Positions 35,882-45,585 of a DNA stretch of 64,000 nucleotides are shown piece by piece. Within the stretch, counting starts at the first letter, position 1. Each line of letters starts with the position of its first letter. The DNA is from Flagellimonas sp. MMG031 (GTDB taxonomy: Bacteria; Bacteroidota; Bacteroidia; Flavobacteriales; Flavobacteriaceae): contig NZ_CP157804.1 in the NCBI RefSeq assembly GCF_040112705.1, positions 3,032,001-3,096,000 of the forward strand, read 5' to 3'. The translations under genes were made by a program, and so were the position numbers. The notes under the pieces are model-generated. The model was given only the letters and a program-made list of their open reading frames with translations. It was not told where the DNA came from and did not search any database.

Positions 35882-36175
35882 ATGAAAAATTACGATACCC
35901 TTTCAGAAGCCATATCCGATTTACAGGCAAAGGGCTATACCTATGATTTTAACCTCAAGCCCCATTGCCTGGAATGCGCTTCCCTTAAAATCGAAATTCG
36001 ACCGGAGGACTTTAAGGTCGACCAGACCCATCGTTTTGAGGGGATGAGCAGCACCGATGACAACAGCGTGCTGTACGCCATATCCTCCAAGGATGGCATC
36101 AGGGGCATCCTGGTGGATGCCTATGGCGTCTATGCCGAAAACATTTCTGAAAAAATGAGAAAAAAATTACGATAA
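35882..36175 (+). CDS. Small protein often labelled phosphoribosylpyrophosphate synthetase
   Basis: 97 aa. MKNYDTLSEAISDLQAKGY at the start, then LKPHCLECASLKIEIRPEDF with a C-x-x-C (HCLEC) and RFEGMSSTDDNSVLYAISS, all hallmarks of a small Bacteroidota family whose PRPP-synthetase label is misleading, as it has no PRPP loop. Real role unknown. It lies 6 bp after the secreted protein and 19 bp before the P-ATPase. Confidence 0.75.
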   Translation: MKNYDTLSEAISDLQAKGYTYDFNLKPHCLECASLKIEIRPEDFKVDQTHRFEGMSSTDDNSVLYAISSKDGIRGILVDAYGVYAENISEKMRKKLR

Positions 36176-36194
36176 CCCATAAAAAGGACCGATC

Positions 36195-38279
36195 ATGGAA
36201 AAGCACCAACACCACGACCATTCACAGATGAACCACGATAAGACCGACCACTCCAAAATGGACCATGGCCCCGGGGGCCATTCGGGGCACAACCCCGCAC
36301 ATGGCCAAATGGGCCACGACCACCACAAAATGATGATCGCCGACTTTCGAAAGCGATTTTGGGCAACGCTGGTACTCACCATACCCATCTTGTTCCTATC
36401 GCCGATGATCCAGGATTTCTTTGGATATGAATTCCTGCTTCCCGGTAACCCTTACTTTCTTTTCGGGCTTTCCACCATTGTATATTTCTATGGGGGATGG
36501 CCTTTTTTGAAAGGTTTTTGGTCAGAAATAAAACAGGGTGCACCGGGAATGATGACCTTGATCTCCATGGCCATTTCCGTAGCCTATTTCTATAGCACGG
36601 CCACCGTATTCGGACTGAAGGGCCAAGACTTTTTCTGGGAACTGTCCACCCTTATAGCCATCATGCTACTCGGGCATTGGATAGAGATGAAGAGCGTCCT
36701 TGGTGCCTCAAAAGCCTTACAGTTGTTGGTCAGCATGATGCCTGCCGAAGCACACCGTGTCAAAGGGGAAACCATAGAGGACATACCGTTGGAAGCGGTA
36801 TTGAAAGATGACATCATACTGGTCAAGCCGGGGGAAAAGGTCCCAGCCGACGGTACCATCGTCGAAGGCAGCAGTTACCTGAACGAATCCATGCTCACGG
36901 GGGAATCGAAACCTGTAAAGAAAGAGGAAAAGGACAAGGTGATCGGCGGTTCGGTCAATGGCAACAGCACCTTAAAGGTCAAAGTGGAGCACACGGGCAA
37001 GGATAGTTACCTCAACAAAGTGATCACGATGGTGGAAGAGGCCCAAAAGACCAAGTCCAAAATGCAGAACCTTTCCGATAGGGCCGCCAAATGGTTAACC
37101 TATATCGCCTTGACCATTGGTTTTGGAACCCTGGCGGTATGGCTGGCCCTGGGTTTCCCCTTTGTTTATGCCCTGGAACGCATGGTGACCGTTATGGTCA
37201 TTGCCTGTCCCCATGCCCTGGGTCTTGCCATCCCTTTGGTGGTGGCCATTTCCACCGCGGTATCCGCCCAAAACGGCCTATTGATCCGCAACAGGACCGC
37301 CTTTGAGGAATCCCGGAAGATATCGGCCTTGTTATTTGATAAAACGGGGACCCTGACCAAAGGTGATTTTGGCGTTACCCGAATCCAATCGGTCGATGAC
37401 AACTATTCCCAGGATGAAGTCCTTCGCCTGGCAAGTGCCTTGGAACAAAGCTCGGAACACCCCATTGCCGTGGGTATCATCAAAAGGGCCCAAGAGAAAA
37501 AGGTCACCATTCCCAATCCCTTGAACTTTCATGCGATCACTGGAAAAGGGGTCGAGGCAACCGTGGAGGACAAACCGGTAAAAGTGGTCAGTCCCGGTTT
37601 TTTAAGGGACAACAACATTCCCATTCCCAAAGACGCCTATAGCGATGCCGCCGAAACCGTGGTATTTGTGTTGATCGAGGAAAAACTGGCCGGATACATT
37701 GCACTGGCCGATGAGATACGATCGGAATCCCAAGAGGCCATTCAGGTATTCAAGAAGAACGACATCAAGGTATTGATGGCCACTGGGGACAATGAAAAAA
37801 CGGCCAGGGCCGTTAGCGAAAAACTCGGTTTGGATGGCTATTATGCCGAAGTGTTGCCCCACCAAAAAGTGGAAATAGTGGAAGAACTCCAACGTAAGGG
37901 CGAGTTCGTGGCCATGACCGGGGACGGTGTGAACGATGCCCCGGCCCTTGCAAAGGCCAATGTGGGCATTGCCGTTGGTTCCGGTACGGACGTTGCGGCG
38001 GAAACCGCCGACATCATCTTAGTCAACAGTAACCCCAAGGATATAGCCAATCTCATCCTGTTCGGCAAGGCCACCTACAACAAAATGATCCAGAACCTGA
38101 TTTGGGCAACGGCCTATAATGTGGTCGCCATTCCGTTGGCCGCCGGTGTACTGTATTCCTCAGGGTTTGTCATGGGCCCTGCCGTCGGTGCGGTGTTCAT
38201 GAGCCTGAGCACCATCATTGTGGCCATCAATGCGCAGTTGTTAAAACGTAAGATAGGAAGTAATCAGATAAAAGGATGA
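36195..38279 (+). CDS. CopB-type P1B ATPase with CPH motif and His-rich N-terminus
   Basis: 694 aa. The N-terminal 40 residues are His/Met-rich (HQHHDHSQMNHDKTDHSKMD) in place of an HMA domain. Transmembrane metal site CPH (VIACPHALGLAIP, about residue 337), phosphorylation DKTGT near 381, TGES actuator near 237, SEHPIAVGI and GDGVNDAPAL. This P1B-3-type class exports Cu(II) and Ag(I), complementing the CPC-class CopA at 3953-6211. Last gene of the plus-strand block; no clear terminator is visible in the following 270 bp, which otherwise hold nothing recognisable. Confidence 0.93.
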   Translation: MEKHQHHDHSQMNHDKTDHSKMDHGPGGHSGHNPAHGQMGHDHHKMMIADFRKRFWATLVLTIPILFLSPMIQDFFGYEFLLPGNPYFLFGLSTIVYFYGGWPFLKGFWSEIKQGAPGMMTLISMAISVAYFYSTATVFGLKGQDFFWELSTLIAIMLLGHWIEMKSVLGASKALQLLVSMMPAEAHRVKGETIEDIPLEAVLKDDIILVKPGEKVPADGTIVEGSSYLNESMLTGESKPVKKEEKDKVIGGSVNGNSTLKVKVEHTGKDSYLNKVITMVEEAQKTKSKMQNLSDRAAKWLTYIALTIGFGTLAVWLALGFPFVYALERMVTVMVIACPHALGLAIPLVVAISTAVSAQNGLLIRNRTAFEESRKISALLFDKTGTLTKGDFGVTRIQSVDDNYSQDEVLRLASALEQSSEHPIAVGIIKRAQEKKVTIPNPLNFHAITGKGVEATVEDKPVKVVSPGFLRDNNIPIPKDAYSDAAETVVFVLIEEKLAGYIALADEIRSESQEAIQVFKKNDIKVLMATGDNEKTARAVSEKLGLDGYYAEVLPHQKVEIVEELQRKGEFVAMTGDGVNDAPALAKANVGIAVGSGTDVAAETADIILVNSNPKDIANLILFGKATYNKMIQNLIWATAYNVVAIPLAAGVLYSSGFVMGPAVGAVFMSLSTIIVAINAQLLKRKIGSNQIKG

Positions 38280-38550
38280 TAGGCAAATAGAGCAATTTAG
38301 CATATAAAAGGGTGCATTCCCAATAGCAATACGGATTTTCAGTGTTCCCGCAATCCTATTAGGCCACTACGAAGAGAATACTGGATTCTGGTATTAATAC
38401 TGCTGGAAGCCAGTTCCATTTTTCCTGAGGTGTACCATTCCTAATTTATTTCCTTTCTTGGTAACCATTATAACCTTTGTTATGGCAAAATTTTGTTTTC
38501 ATGTTAAAGTGTATACCCTATAAGGGATTCCACTTCTCTTTATCGATAGG

Positions 38551-39336
38551 TCAATAGTTGAGCTCCAACCTTCTGCCTCCACGGCTTTCCAAGAGAATCA
38601 GTCTTAGATGCTCCTTATGGAATAGGACAAATTTGGGTAGCACAAGTACAAATCGTTGGGAAGTCCCGGTTTTAATAATTTTGGGTCGTTCAAAGATAAA
38701 GTGGGGTTCCAACCTGGTTTCTTGATACGAGGATCTCCGTTTCAAGCTGCCATTTATCCTTAGGGCCTCAAGGGTGCCTACTTCAAAATCAATGCCTGAT
38801 CGGTTGCGCACCTCTACAACCATAAATACTTGAGCGTTTCGGTAGACCAACCTTTTCAACAGCAATCGGATTCCCTTTCTTCGCACCGATGCCAAGGCAC
38901 CATTCCCATCACTTGATGGCAATCCCCTTAAAAGAGGAAATCGAGCTGTGTGGGAAGCCAAGGAATCCCCTTTTTTTCCAGGTAATGGCTGTACTGGACC
39001 AATGCTATGCGCCTTGTCCACAAAAAAATGGGTTTGGGCAACGTTTTCCCTATAGGCCACCTTAAATTCATATGCTTGTCCGTCCATGGTGACCACCAAA
39101 AGGTTGGTAATGGTGTTGGCTGTGGACTGCAATAGCCCAAAATATTGAGCTTCTTCCCGGTTATAGGTAAAGATCGCTTTAGTGTTTCCCGTTATAGCCT
39201 GTTTGATGGGACTGGGAAAAAAGAGGGCCACGTTCATTTGTGAATTGGCTTGGATGGTGTCCAAAACCTTTTGGCCCGATACGGTGTGCCCATAGGCCAT
39301 TAGCATTACTGCAATGATGACGTTTAGTGTTTTCAT
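38551..39336 (-). CDS. traN: Conjugative transposon protein TraN (DUF4138-type)
   Basis: 261 aa. Signal peptide (residues 1-21, MAYGHTVSGQ), then NVALFFPSPIKQAITGN and YFGLLQSTANTITNLLVVTMD, characteristic of Bacteroidota TraN. VirB9-like role in the outer-membrane part of the conjugation channel. Its start overlaps the TraM stop (4 bp). It is the last tra gene here; TraO, TraP and TraQ are absent downstream. Confidence 0.9.
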   Translation of the reverse strand: MKTLNVIIAVMLMAYGHTVSGQKVLDTIQANSQMNVALFFPSPIKQAITGNTKAIFTYNREEAQYFGLLQSTANTITNLLVVTMDGQAYEFKVAYRENVAQTHFFVDKAHSIGPVQPLPGKKGDSLASHTARFPLLRGLPSSDGNGALASVRRKGIRLLLKRLVYRNAQVFMVVEVRNRSGIDFEVGTLEALRINGSLKRRSSYQETRLEPHFIFERPKIIKTGTSQRFVLVLPKFVLFHKEHLRLILLESRGGRRLELNY

Positions 39337-40265
39337 GATCTAGGTATTAAGAAAAATTGATAATGGTCGGAAATCTGAACTTTAACGGTACGTTGATCAC
39401 GCTGAAATATGCGTTTGATCCCATTGAACTGGGGCACACCCGGCACATTGATCTCTCCAAGGCCCTCATCCAAAGACCGATCCACCACTTCACCCAGCAG
39501 ATGGTTCTTCACATAAATCCCTTCCTGCCCATCCTGGGCATCATAGGCTTGCATATCCATAAGGGTTGTCCCCAATCGGGTAAGTTCCACCATCACCCGG
39601 TTGGGCCTTATCTTTACAAAGCCATAGAGGCGGGTACCTCCTGGCATCCTTTTCCCATCCACAACATAGTCATGGGCGAGTCGCAAGTCCAATCGTTGTC
39701 CATCCCGAAGGGTCTGGTCCCCATCCACATACACCTTGGCCACAGCAGTAGTTGGTAAATTTCCATCGGAACGGTTCCTTTTTGGATTGGAGGCAAAGAA
39801 CAGTTGATGTACCAATCCTAGCTCCGTTTCCGTCCTTGGGGAACCCATTGTCAACTTTTCATCGTCTACCTTTACCTTCTTTACAGTCCCCAACCTGGAC
39901 ATTACGCCTGCATCCGACACAGAAACTTTTTTCGCAGTAAAGGCATTGGTATCAAAGACACTGTCTATGATACGCTGCTTTTCATATTCCATATAATCGG
40001 GATTGAAATACCCTTTATCATCCACCATGTGGTCGGGATACACTTGTGGTGCCGTGGATTGTTTTTCCACCTTGATGGCTTCCACGGCTTCCAGTTTGGT
40101 TTCAAACTCCACCGAAGTGTCCTCCAGATCCGGCATGGGGATCCTCCCTACATCAAGGCTTTCCTTTTTTGGCTTACCAAAAGTGACGATGCTATATATG
40201 GTGATAAAGAGTACCATACATGCCAGTACCAGCACAAAAACTATTTTATTCTTCTGTGTTTTCAT
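39333..40265 (-). CDS. traM: Conjugative transposon protein TraM
   Basis: 310 aa. One N-terminal membrane helix (IVFVLVLACMVLFITIYSIV), a low-complexity acidic linker with many E and K residues (about 35-110), then a C-terminal domain with KVYVDGDQTLRDGQRLDLRL and GTRLYGFVKIRP, as in TraM/VirB10-type proteins that span the periplasm. Overlaps TraK (20 bp) and TraN (4 bp). Confidence 0.9.
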   Translation of the reverse strand: MKTQKNKIVFVLVLACMVLFITIYSIVTFGKPKKESLDVGRIPMPDLEDTSVEFETKLEAVEAIKVEKQSTAPQVYPDHMVDDKGYFNPDYMEYEKQRIIDSVFDTNAFTAKKVSVSDAGVMSRLGTVKKVKVDDEKLTMGSPRTETELGLVHQLFFASNPKRNRSDGNLPTTAVAKVYVDGDQTLRDGQRLDLRLAHDYVVDGKRMPGGTRLYGFVKIRPNRVMVELTRLGTTLMDMQAYDAQDGQEGIYVKNHLLGEVVDRSLDEGLGEINVPGVPQFNGIKRIFQRDQRTVKVQISDHYQFFLIPRS

Positions 40266-40872
40266 GAGTTTCTAGTTTACGAAGTGAGTTTTCAAAAAAA
40301 TCAGTGATCAACAATCCATGAGGATTATGGGGAAAATTCCGTTCCACCTGGATCAAATGTCCCGAGGTCACCAGTTCATAGGTATCGGTGACGGTTCCCC
40401 GATTGATCCGTATGTGCAATTGGGTCCTAAACGCAAAGGAAGACCCATCCCAATCCAGCTCTGTATCGATTCGGATGACCTCTTGCACAAGGGAATATTG
40501 CAACAACCGGTTATAGAAACCGTCTGCCTTTTTCTGTTGAAAGACAGCACCAACGGAGGCATTGCCCAACCAAAGGGCCTTCTCCATGTTCTTCTCATAA
40601 CTGCCGGCATCCACCCCATAAAACCACCTATGAAACTGTTCCAAATGGGCCAGGGCCTCCACTTCCAGATGATCTCGTTGTTCGGCCCAGGAAAGCGGTA
40701 TGACCTCCCCTTCCCCATTGACCACGAAGGCCCCGTTCAACGATTCACGGTATATCCTGCCCACTAGGACCATAGCAACCATACAGACCAAACCCGAGGC
40801 GATAACCACGCCAAGAACCACAAAACGGTTGAGCCGCAGCACATGAACAATACTTTTAAAAGGTGTTTTCAT
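40246..40872 (-). CDS. traK: Conjugative transposon protein TraK
   Basis: 208 aa from ATG 40872. A longer frame upstream to 41223 lies inside traJ and is rejected. One N-terminal helix (FVVLGVVIASGLVCMVAMVL), then a periplasmic domain (NMEKALWLGNASVGAVFQQK; TQLHIRINRGTVTDTYELVT). VirB8-like scaffold of the mating apparatus. Overlaps traM by 20 bp, so no TraL gene lies between them. Confidence 0.9.
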   Translation of the reverse strand: MKTPFKSIVHVLRLNRFVVLGVVIASGLVCMVAMVLVGRIYRESLNGAFVVNGEGEVIPLSWAEQRDHLEVEALAHLEQFHRWFYGVDAGSYEKNMEKALWLGNASVGAVFQQKKADGFYNRLLQYSLVQEVIRIDTELDWDGSSFAFRTQLHIRINRGTVTDTYELVTSGHLIQVERNFPHNPHGLLITDFFENSLRKLETHENTEE

Positions 40873-40882
40873 AGACTTCAAT

Positions 40883-41722
40883 TTAACCGGTGAACAATCG
40901 AAGGGTAAAACTGGTCGCCCTTCGGTACAATTTAAATTTGAGCAAGACAATAAAGCCAATGGTCCCGAGTTCAATGATGGAGGCAAAGAATTCACGCCCA
41001 AAATCAAAACCAAAGAGGTTCCCCCAGAAGTTGGTACTGATCTCCGTATAAAGGTTGTTGACGAAGACATTGACCAAAAAGAAGGCGGGAACCAGCATAT
41101 ATACTGCTGCATAGAGCTTGAAATAATTATAGGCCAATGGCCTGAACTTTTCAAAGACGGCCAAGCTGATGACCAAGGGAAAAAAGGCCTGTAGGATCCC
41201 CAATAGGAAATATCGCTCTGCAAGGAACAAAGGATAGATGAACAGGTCCATCAACCAAAGAATGACCCCGATGATAAAGGCCAAGACCTTTAATCCGTAC
41301 AAAGGAGTGACCAAGGCCTCATACAACAGTGCCATGGCTTTCTTGGCGGCTTCCAAGGCACCCACATCCCGTTCCAGGTCCACATCCTGCAACTGTAATG
41401 GGAGGAGTGCCGGAGCCGTGTCCCGGTATTGGGCCTCAATGGCCACCAGGATCCCATCGAACACTCCCAATACCTCAGTGGAGAAAATGACCAAGAGCAC
41501 CACCAAAAAATTCTTGGCCAGTTCCGTGGGGGTCAACCCCCAGGTATGGCCATCGGTGGAAGCTATTCCCTCATTGTATTTCTTCAAAATATTGATCAAA
41601 AAAAACAGTACGGCCAGGGTCTTCATCCCCACAATGGTATATTGGGAGAAATCACTGTCCTTGATGGTCTGGAAGACGGCATCCACATATTCCAATCCTA
41701 TGCCCAAAAAGATTCCCGCCAT
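40883..41722 (-). CDS. traJ: Conjugative transposon protein TraJ
   Basis: 279 aa, 6 or more predicted membrane helices (for example GMKTLAVLFFLINIL; LAFIIGVILWLMDLFIYPLF). VirB6-like inner-membrane channel subunit. Overlaps the upstream gene by 1 bp at 41722. Start ATG. Confidence 0.9.
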   Translation of the reverse strand: MAGIFLGIGLEYVDAVFQTIKDSDFSQYTIVGMKTLAVLFFLINILKKYNEGIASTDGHTWGLTPTELAKNFLVVLLVIFSTEVLGVFDGILVAIEAQYRDTAPALLPLQLQDVDLERDVGALEAAKKAMALLYEALVTPLYGLKVLAFIIGVILWLMDLFIYPLFLAERYFLLGILQAFFPLVISLAVFEKFRPLAYNYFKLYAAVYMLVPAFFLVNVFVNNLYTEISTNFWGNLFGFDFGREFFASIIELGTIGFIVLLKFKLYRRATSFTLRLFTG

Positions 41723-42327
41723 CAGTAATTGGTTTCCCGGTTATTGATGATATCCTGCATACGCCGAAAGGAGATGATTTCCCGGTACCTTCGTGTCTTG
41801 ACCTCCAACTCGGCCACCATTTCCTGCGACTGCACTTTTTTTTCCATCAAAATGGCCGTGCGCTCCGCATCGGACATCTTCAAAAAATCACTGGACAAAA
41901 TCTGGTTTACAAAATCGAGATCATCAATGGCCGTATCCATGATCTGTTCAAAGGCTCTGGATACCTGTTCCACCTCCCCGGCTTTGATATAGGGGGAATT
42001 CAAAATATCCCTCAATTCATTTTGCACGGTATTGAAAAGGATTTCATTGTTCCGTGCGAGTTCCCGCACCGCCTTCAATTGTTTAATGGTATTGTTGACT
42101 TTGACAATATTGTCCTTCTGTTCCTTTAAAAACTCCACGGTCTTTAGCAGTTCAGAGGTCTGCTTTGCAGATTCCAACAGGGATTTGGTCATGCTGATAA
42201 AGTTCGTATTGTCATACACCGGCATTCCCTGGGCCGTAGCACGGCCGGGCAAGGAAATGGCCAAGATCAGAGCGAGTATCAAAGTCTTGGGATTCTTCCA
42301 AAGGGTTTGTTTTATTGTTACTCTCAT
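41722..42327 (-). CDS. traI: Conjugative transposon protein TraI (DUF4141/VirB5-like)
   Basis: 201 aa. Signal peptide (ALILAISLPGRATAQ), then coiled-coil-rich helices (LLKTVEFLKEQKDNIVKVNN; MEKKVQSQEMVAELEVKTRR). Fits the VirB5-like TraI of CTnDOT-type elements. Its start overlaps the TraG stop (ATGA), and its stop overlaps the TraJ start. Confidence 0.85.
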   Translation of the reverse strand: MRVTIKQTLWKNPKTLILALILAISLPGRATAQGMPVYDNTNFISMTKSLLESAKQTSELLKTVEFLKEQKDNIVKVNNTIKQLKAVRELARNNEILFNTVQNELRDILNSPYIKAGEVEQVSRAFEQIMDTAIDDLDFVNQILSSDFLKMSDAERTAILMEKKVQSQEMVAELEVKTRRYREIISFRRMQDIINNRETNY

Positions 42328-44741
42328 ATCATTTTCTTTTGTTGATTTATAAATTCAGTAATGGCCCGTTCCATATTCCCAAACTGTTCAAAGAGCTCCA
42401 TAAGCTGGCCATGTTCCACCCCATCGGTGAGATAGGCGGCATAGACCTCTGGGGGCACCTCCAAGCGAAAGACATTGCTTTCCTTCCCGATTTTGATAAA
42501 GATTTCGGTGTATTTGCGCACCCCGGTAAGGTTGTTTCTAAGGGACTTCAATTGATTGAGATCATGGTTGGAGAGGTGCAACCGTCTAACCAATTCATCA
42601 TAGCCCTTCTCGTTCCGTAAACTGTACACGACCTGCGTATTCTCCAGGATACTTGCCGAAGTGGCATTTTCCGGTAATTGGTTGATGGATTGCAGGATGA
42701 TACCAATGGCCCCGTTTTGCTTTCGGATGGCCTGGTAATAGAACTCCACACTCTCCAATACATGGGGAAATTTAAGCTGCTTGGCAAACTCATCGAAAAG
42801 AATAATGCCCCGTTCCGACCTGTTCCTCCAAATGGTGCGTTGGATGGCGGACTTGATCAATTTGAGCATTACGGACAGGATTTCCTTATTGTCTCGCACT
42901 TCGTCCAGTTCAAAGACAATCAGGCGCTTGTCCTCTATTTTATAGGTCTGGTCTTCTGCCACATGGAACAGAAAACTGTACAGTCCCCCATCCACATATT
43001 CGGAAAGAATGTGCAAAAATCCATAGACATTGAAATCGGATTCATGAACTCGGGTCTCCTCGATCAAGGTATCCTTGTGCTTATCAACAAACTGATATAG
43101 GGAAGCCAAGGAATGCCCCGCCCTGACAGCATCATAATAGTGCAACAACACTTTTTTCAAGGCCACTTCCTTGGATTTGGTCACCTGGTTTTCAGCCAAG
43201 AGCTCCAAAAGAAAGAGGGCCAGATCTTCCAGTCGTTCAGGGGTCAAATCGGACGGATCGGCGATATAAAAGGGATTAATACCCAAATTCTTGCCTTGCT
43301 CATAGCGAAGGACCACGTGATCATCGGGATACAATTGGGCAAATTTGGCATAAGAACCCCCTAAATCGATAATGACCAGTCGTACATCCGCCTCAAAGTA
43401 TTGACGTAGGATATTATTGGCCAAGAAGGATTTCCCTTCTCCTGTCGGGGCAAAAATGGCAAAGTTCCGGGCCTTGATACGCCTTTTCCCCTCGTCCCAT
43501 ACATCCTTGACCACAGGAATATTGTACTGTCTATCATTAAAAACGATTCCTGTTTCATCAGAGCGATAATTGGTATTGTTGATATACAGACAAAGGGCTG
43601 CCTTCAGGTCCATCACAAAAAGATCTTCATTGGAAAAGTTGGAAGCATAACTGGGATAGGAGTTCAAAAAATAATGTTTGCGCTCCTCCCCATGGGGATG
43701 ATAGGGTCGTATATCCAGTTCCTTCAATTGCGCCTTGATGCCAGAAGCAATTCGCTTCAACACCCCAACTTCCGTATGCCAATAAACAATATTCACATGG
43801 CCACGAATTATTCGTGCGGTATCATCCCCATTGATCCTGTCCAAGATATGTTGGACCTTGTTGCGGACCACTTTGTTCTGGGAACCAAAATTGGAGCTCT
43901 TGGAGAGTTCCTCAATTTTTTTATCCAATAGTTTACGCCATTGATGGGTATCATCTAGATATAGGATTTGGTTGATGATATGGTTCTCCCCCAATTCCAG
44001 TCCCAGACCGTCCAAAAAACCTTTATGAAAACTGAATCCGTCCGAACTGAATTTCCCGTTGGGCACACTGCTTTGCACGGTTTCTCCAAAACATTCTTCA
44101 TGGTTGATGGCCATCACATCAAAATAATGGTCACCAATTTCTATGGGGCCTTTCCCAAACTGGATATCCGTATCAAAATCAAGATTGTATCCATTGAAAT
44201 AAGCATGGGTATGCTCCAATATGGCTTCAGGTTCCATGGGTACCATGGACACGCTTTTGGAGTTGTTGATATAGGATACCGCATCGTTGACGGCGGTCAC
44301 AAATTCCGCTACCTGCACATCCAGTTTCCGGTGCAACCCTTTCTCTACTTTTCGAAAGGGATTGACATATTTGGTGGCATTAAGGGCTTTATCAAGAGGA
44401 AGTACAAAGAAGAGATAACTCTGATGGTCCAAATGCTCCCTACCCACAAAATAATCATGGGTGGCCTTGGCCAGAAAGGTTTCCTTTGGAAGGTTCCTAG
44501 CATCATAACCTTTCTTTTGATACCTATCCTGCTTATGGATAATAGCACCCACGGGCAAGGATTTAAAGGCCTGGAACCACATCCCGTGCAGCTCCTCAAA
44601 ATCCGTCTCAGAAAGGGAGTATATCTCAGGTAATTCCACTTGATAACACAACACCACATCGCCATTGCTCCCAAAAACCACATGGTTCTGGATATCCAGG
44701 ATTGGGTGATATGCATTGAAATTGAGCTTAGACATAGTCAA
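42324..44741 (-). CDS. traG: Conjugative transposon ATPase TraG (VirB4-like)
   Basis: 805 aa. Walker A FAPTGEGKSFLANN near residue 432, Walker B GIILFDEFAKQLK near 640, and the VirB4 motifs in between (VVLRYEQGKNLGINPF). It powers pilus/channel assembly from the cytosolic side of the inner membrane. Not to be confused with the coupling protein of the same letter in other nomenclatures; a VirD4-type coupling protein is not in this window and probably lies left of it. Overlaps TraF by 14 bp. Confidence 0.95.
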   Translation of the reverse strand: MTMSKLNFNAYHPILDIQNHVVFGSNGDVVLCYQVELPEIYSLSETDFEELHGMWFQAFKSLPVGAIIHKQDRYQKKGYDARNLPKETFLAKATHDYFVGREHLDHQSYLFFVLPLDKALNATKYVNPFRKVEKGLHRKLDVQVAEFVTAVNDAVSYINNSKSVSMVPMEPEAILEHTHAYFNGYNLDFDTDIQFGKGPIEIGDHYFDVMAINHEECFGETVQSSVPNGKFSSDGFSFHKGFLDGLGLELGENHIINQILYLDDTHQWRKLLDKKIEELSKSSNFGSQNKVVRNKVQHILDRINGDDTARIIRGHVNIVYWHTEVGVLKRIASGIKAQLKELDIRPYHPHGEERKHYFLNSYPSYASNFSNEDLFVMDLKAALCLYINNTNYRSDETGIVFNDRQYNIPVVKDVWDEGKRRIKARNFAIFAPTGEGKSFLANNILRQYFEADVRLVIIDLGGSYAKFAQLYPDDHVVLRYEQGKNLGINPFYIADPSDLTPERLEDLALFLLELLAENQVTKSKEVALKKVLLHYYDAVRAGHSLASLYQFVDKHKDTLIEETRVHESDFNVYGFLHILSEYVDGGLYSFLFHVAEDQTYKIEDKRLIVFELDEVRDNKEILSVMLKLIKSAIQRTIWRNRSERGIILFDEFAKQLKFPHVLESVEFYYQAIRKQNGAIGIILQSINQLPENATSASILENTQVVYSLRNEKGYDELVRRLHLSNHDLNQLKSLRNNLTGVRKYTEIFIKIGKESNVFRLEVPPEVYAAYLTDGVEHGQLMELFEQFGNMERAITEFINQQKKMI

Positions 44742-45006
44742 TGGGATTCAATTGTTTGAGGCTTATAATCTTGGGAAAGGTTTGCACTACCTTGAATTGG
44801 AAGGGTTTCTTCACCCACTGCAACAATGCCCCATAGAGCAGGGCATTGAAGAGCAGTAGGCACACGATGACACCAAAATGAAAAGAAAAAATGATGATCA
44901 AAAGCGAACCGATGACAGCAACCATCATCAAGGCAAACAGGGAAATGGACAGTCCCATGATCATGGCCCGTTTTCGTATATTTCTATAGACCTCGAACTG
45001 TTTCAT
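44728..45006 (-). CDS. traF: Conjugative transposon protein TraF (DUF4133)
   Basis: 92 aa. Two helices (IMGLSISLFALMMVAVIGSL; FHFGVIVCLLLFNALLYG) and a C-terminal tail (KPFQFKVVQTFPKII). VirB3-like small inner-membrane protein. Overlaps TraE and TraG. Confidence 0.88.
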   Translation of the reverse strand: MKQFEVYRNIRKRAMIMGLSISLFALMMVAVIGSLLIIIFSFHFGVIVCLLLFNALLYGALLQWVKKPFQFKVVQTFPKIISLKQLNPIDYV

Positions 45007-45293
45007 CAGACCACAATTCCGATGAGATAGGTAAAGATGCCCACAACGGCCCCGGCAATCAACACAAAGACCAAGACCCGGGTAATGCCCCTTTTTAGGT
45101 CAGCATTCTCTCCAAAGAAATGTCCGGCATTAAAAAGGAAGCCCACTAAAAAGATGACCCCCAATATGATGGGAAATATGGCCCGAATGGTGTCTGAAAT
45201 ATCGTTGACCGAATCCTCAATACCCCCGATCTGGGCCAAAAGGGCACTGGAGGTAAAAAGCAACATTAAGGTGATGAAGAAAGATTTTCGCAT
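45006..45293 (-). CDS. traE: Conjugative transposon protein TraE (DUF4134)
   Basis: 95 aa. Cleavable signal (LLFTSSALLAQ), then two helices (IFPIILGVIFLVGFLFNAG; VLVFVLIAGAVVGIFTYLIG). VirB2-like pilin candidate, the first gene of the tra operon here. Start ATG at 45293; the promoter should lie in the AT-rich 45294-45585 gap. Confidence 0.88.
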   Translation of the reverse strand: MRKSFFITLMLLFTSSALLAQIGGIEDSVNDISDTIRAIFPIILGVIFLVGFLFNAGHFFGENADLKRGITRVLVFVLIAGAVVGIFTYLIGIVV

Positions 45294-45585
45294 ATCGTAA
45301 ACGTTTAAGGGTTAGACGATTATTGATATGTGAAAATTAATGGAATACACATCACAAATAATTGATAATCAGTTGTTTGTGAATATCATTATAGTTGCAT
45401 TGAAACAGGTTCAATTGGTCTGGAATCCATGCAGATTTAATGAAAAAGCGAACACTCCCTGTTGATAAGTGCCATCTGGTTCCAATCCCTCCAGCCCAAA
45501 AACGTCAAAAGTGGCTGATCGGCCCATCAAAAAGTGTTGCAATTCGCCCAAATTCAAGGTTACATGCTACACCAGCCACAAAACC
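45294..45585. other. AT-rich gap holding the tra promoter
   Basis: 292 bp with no gene. For the minus strand the sequence TTGTGATGTGTATTCC-type AT-rich segments lie 50-90 bp before traE, but I see no clean TAnnTTTG -7 element. Attribution of the tra promoter to this gap is by position. Confidence 0.4.

Noticed and set aside
40873..41223. Upstream extension of the traK frame to 325 codons
   Set aside because: It lies inside traJ in another frame, has no signal of translation, and the TraK membrane helix begins right after the ATG at 40872.
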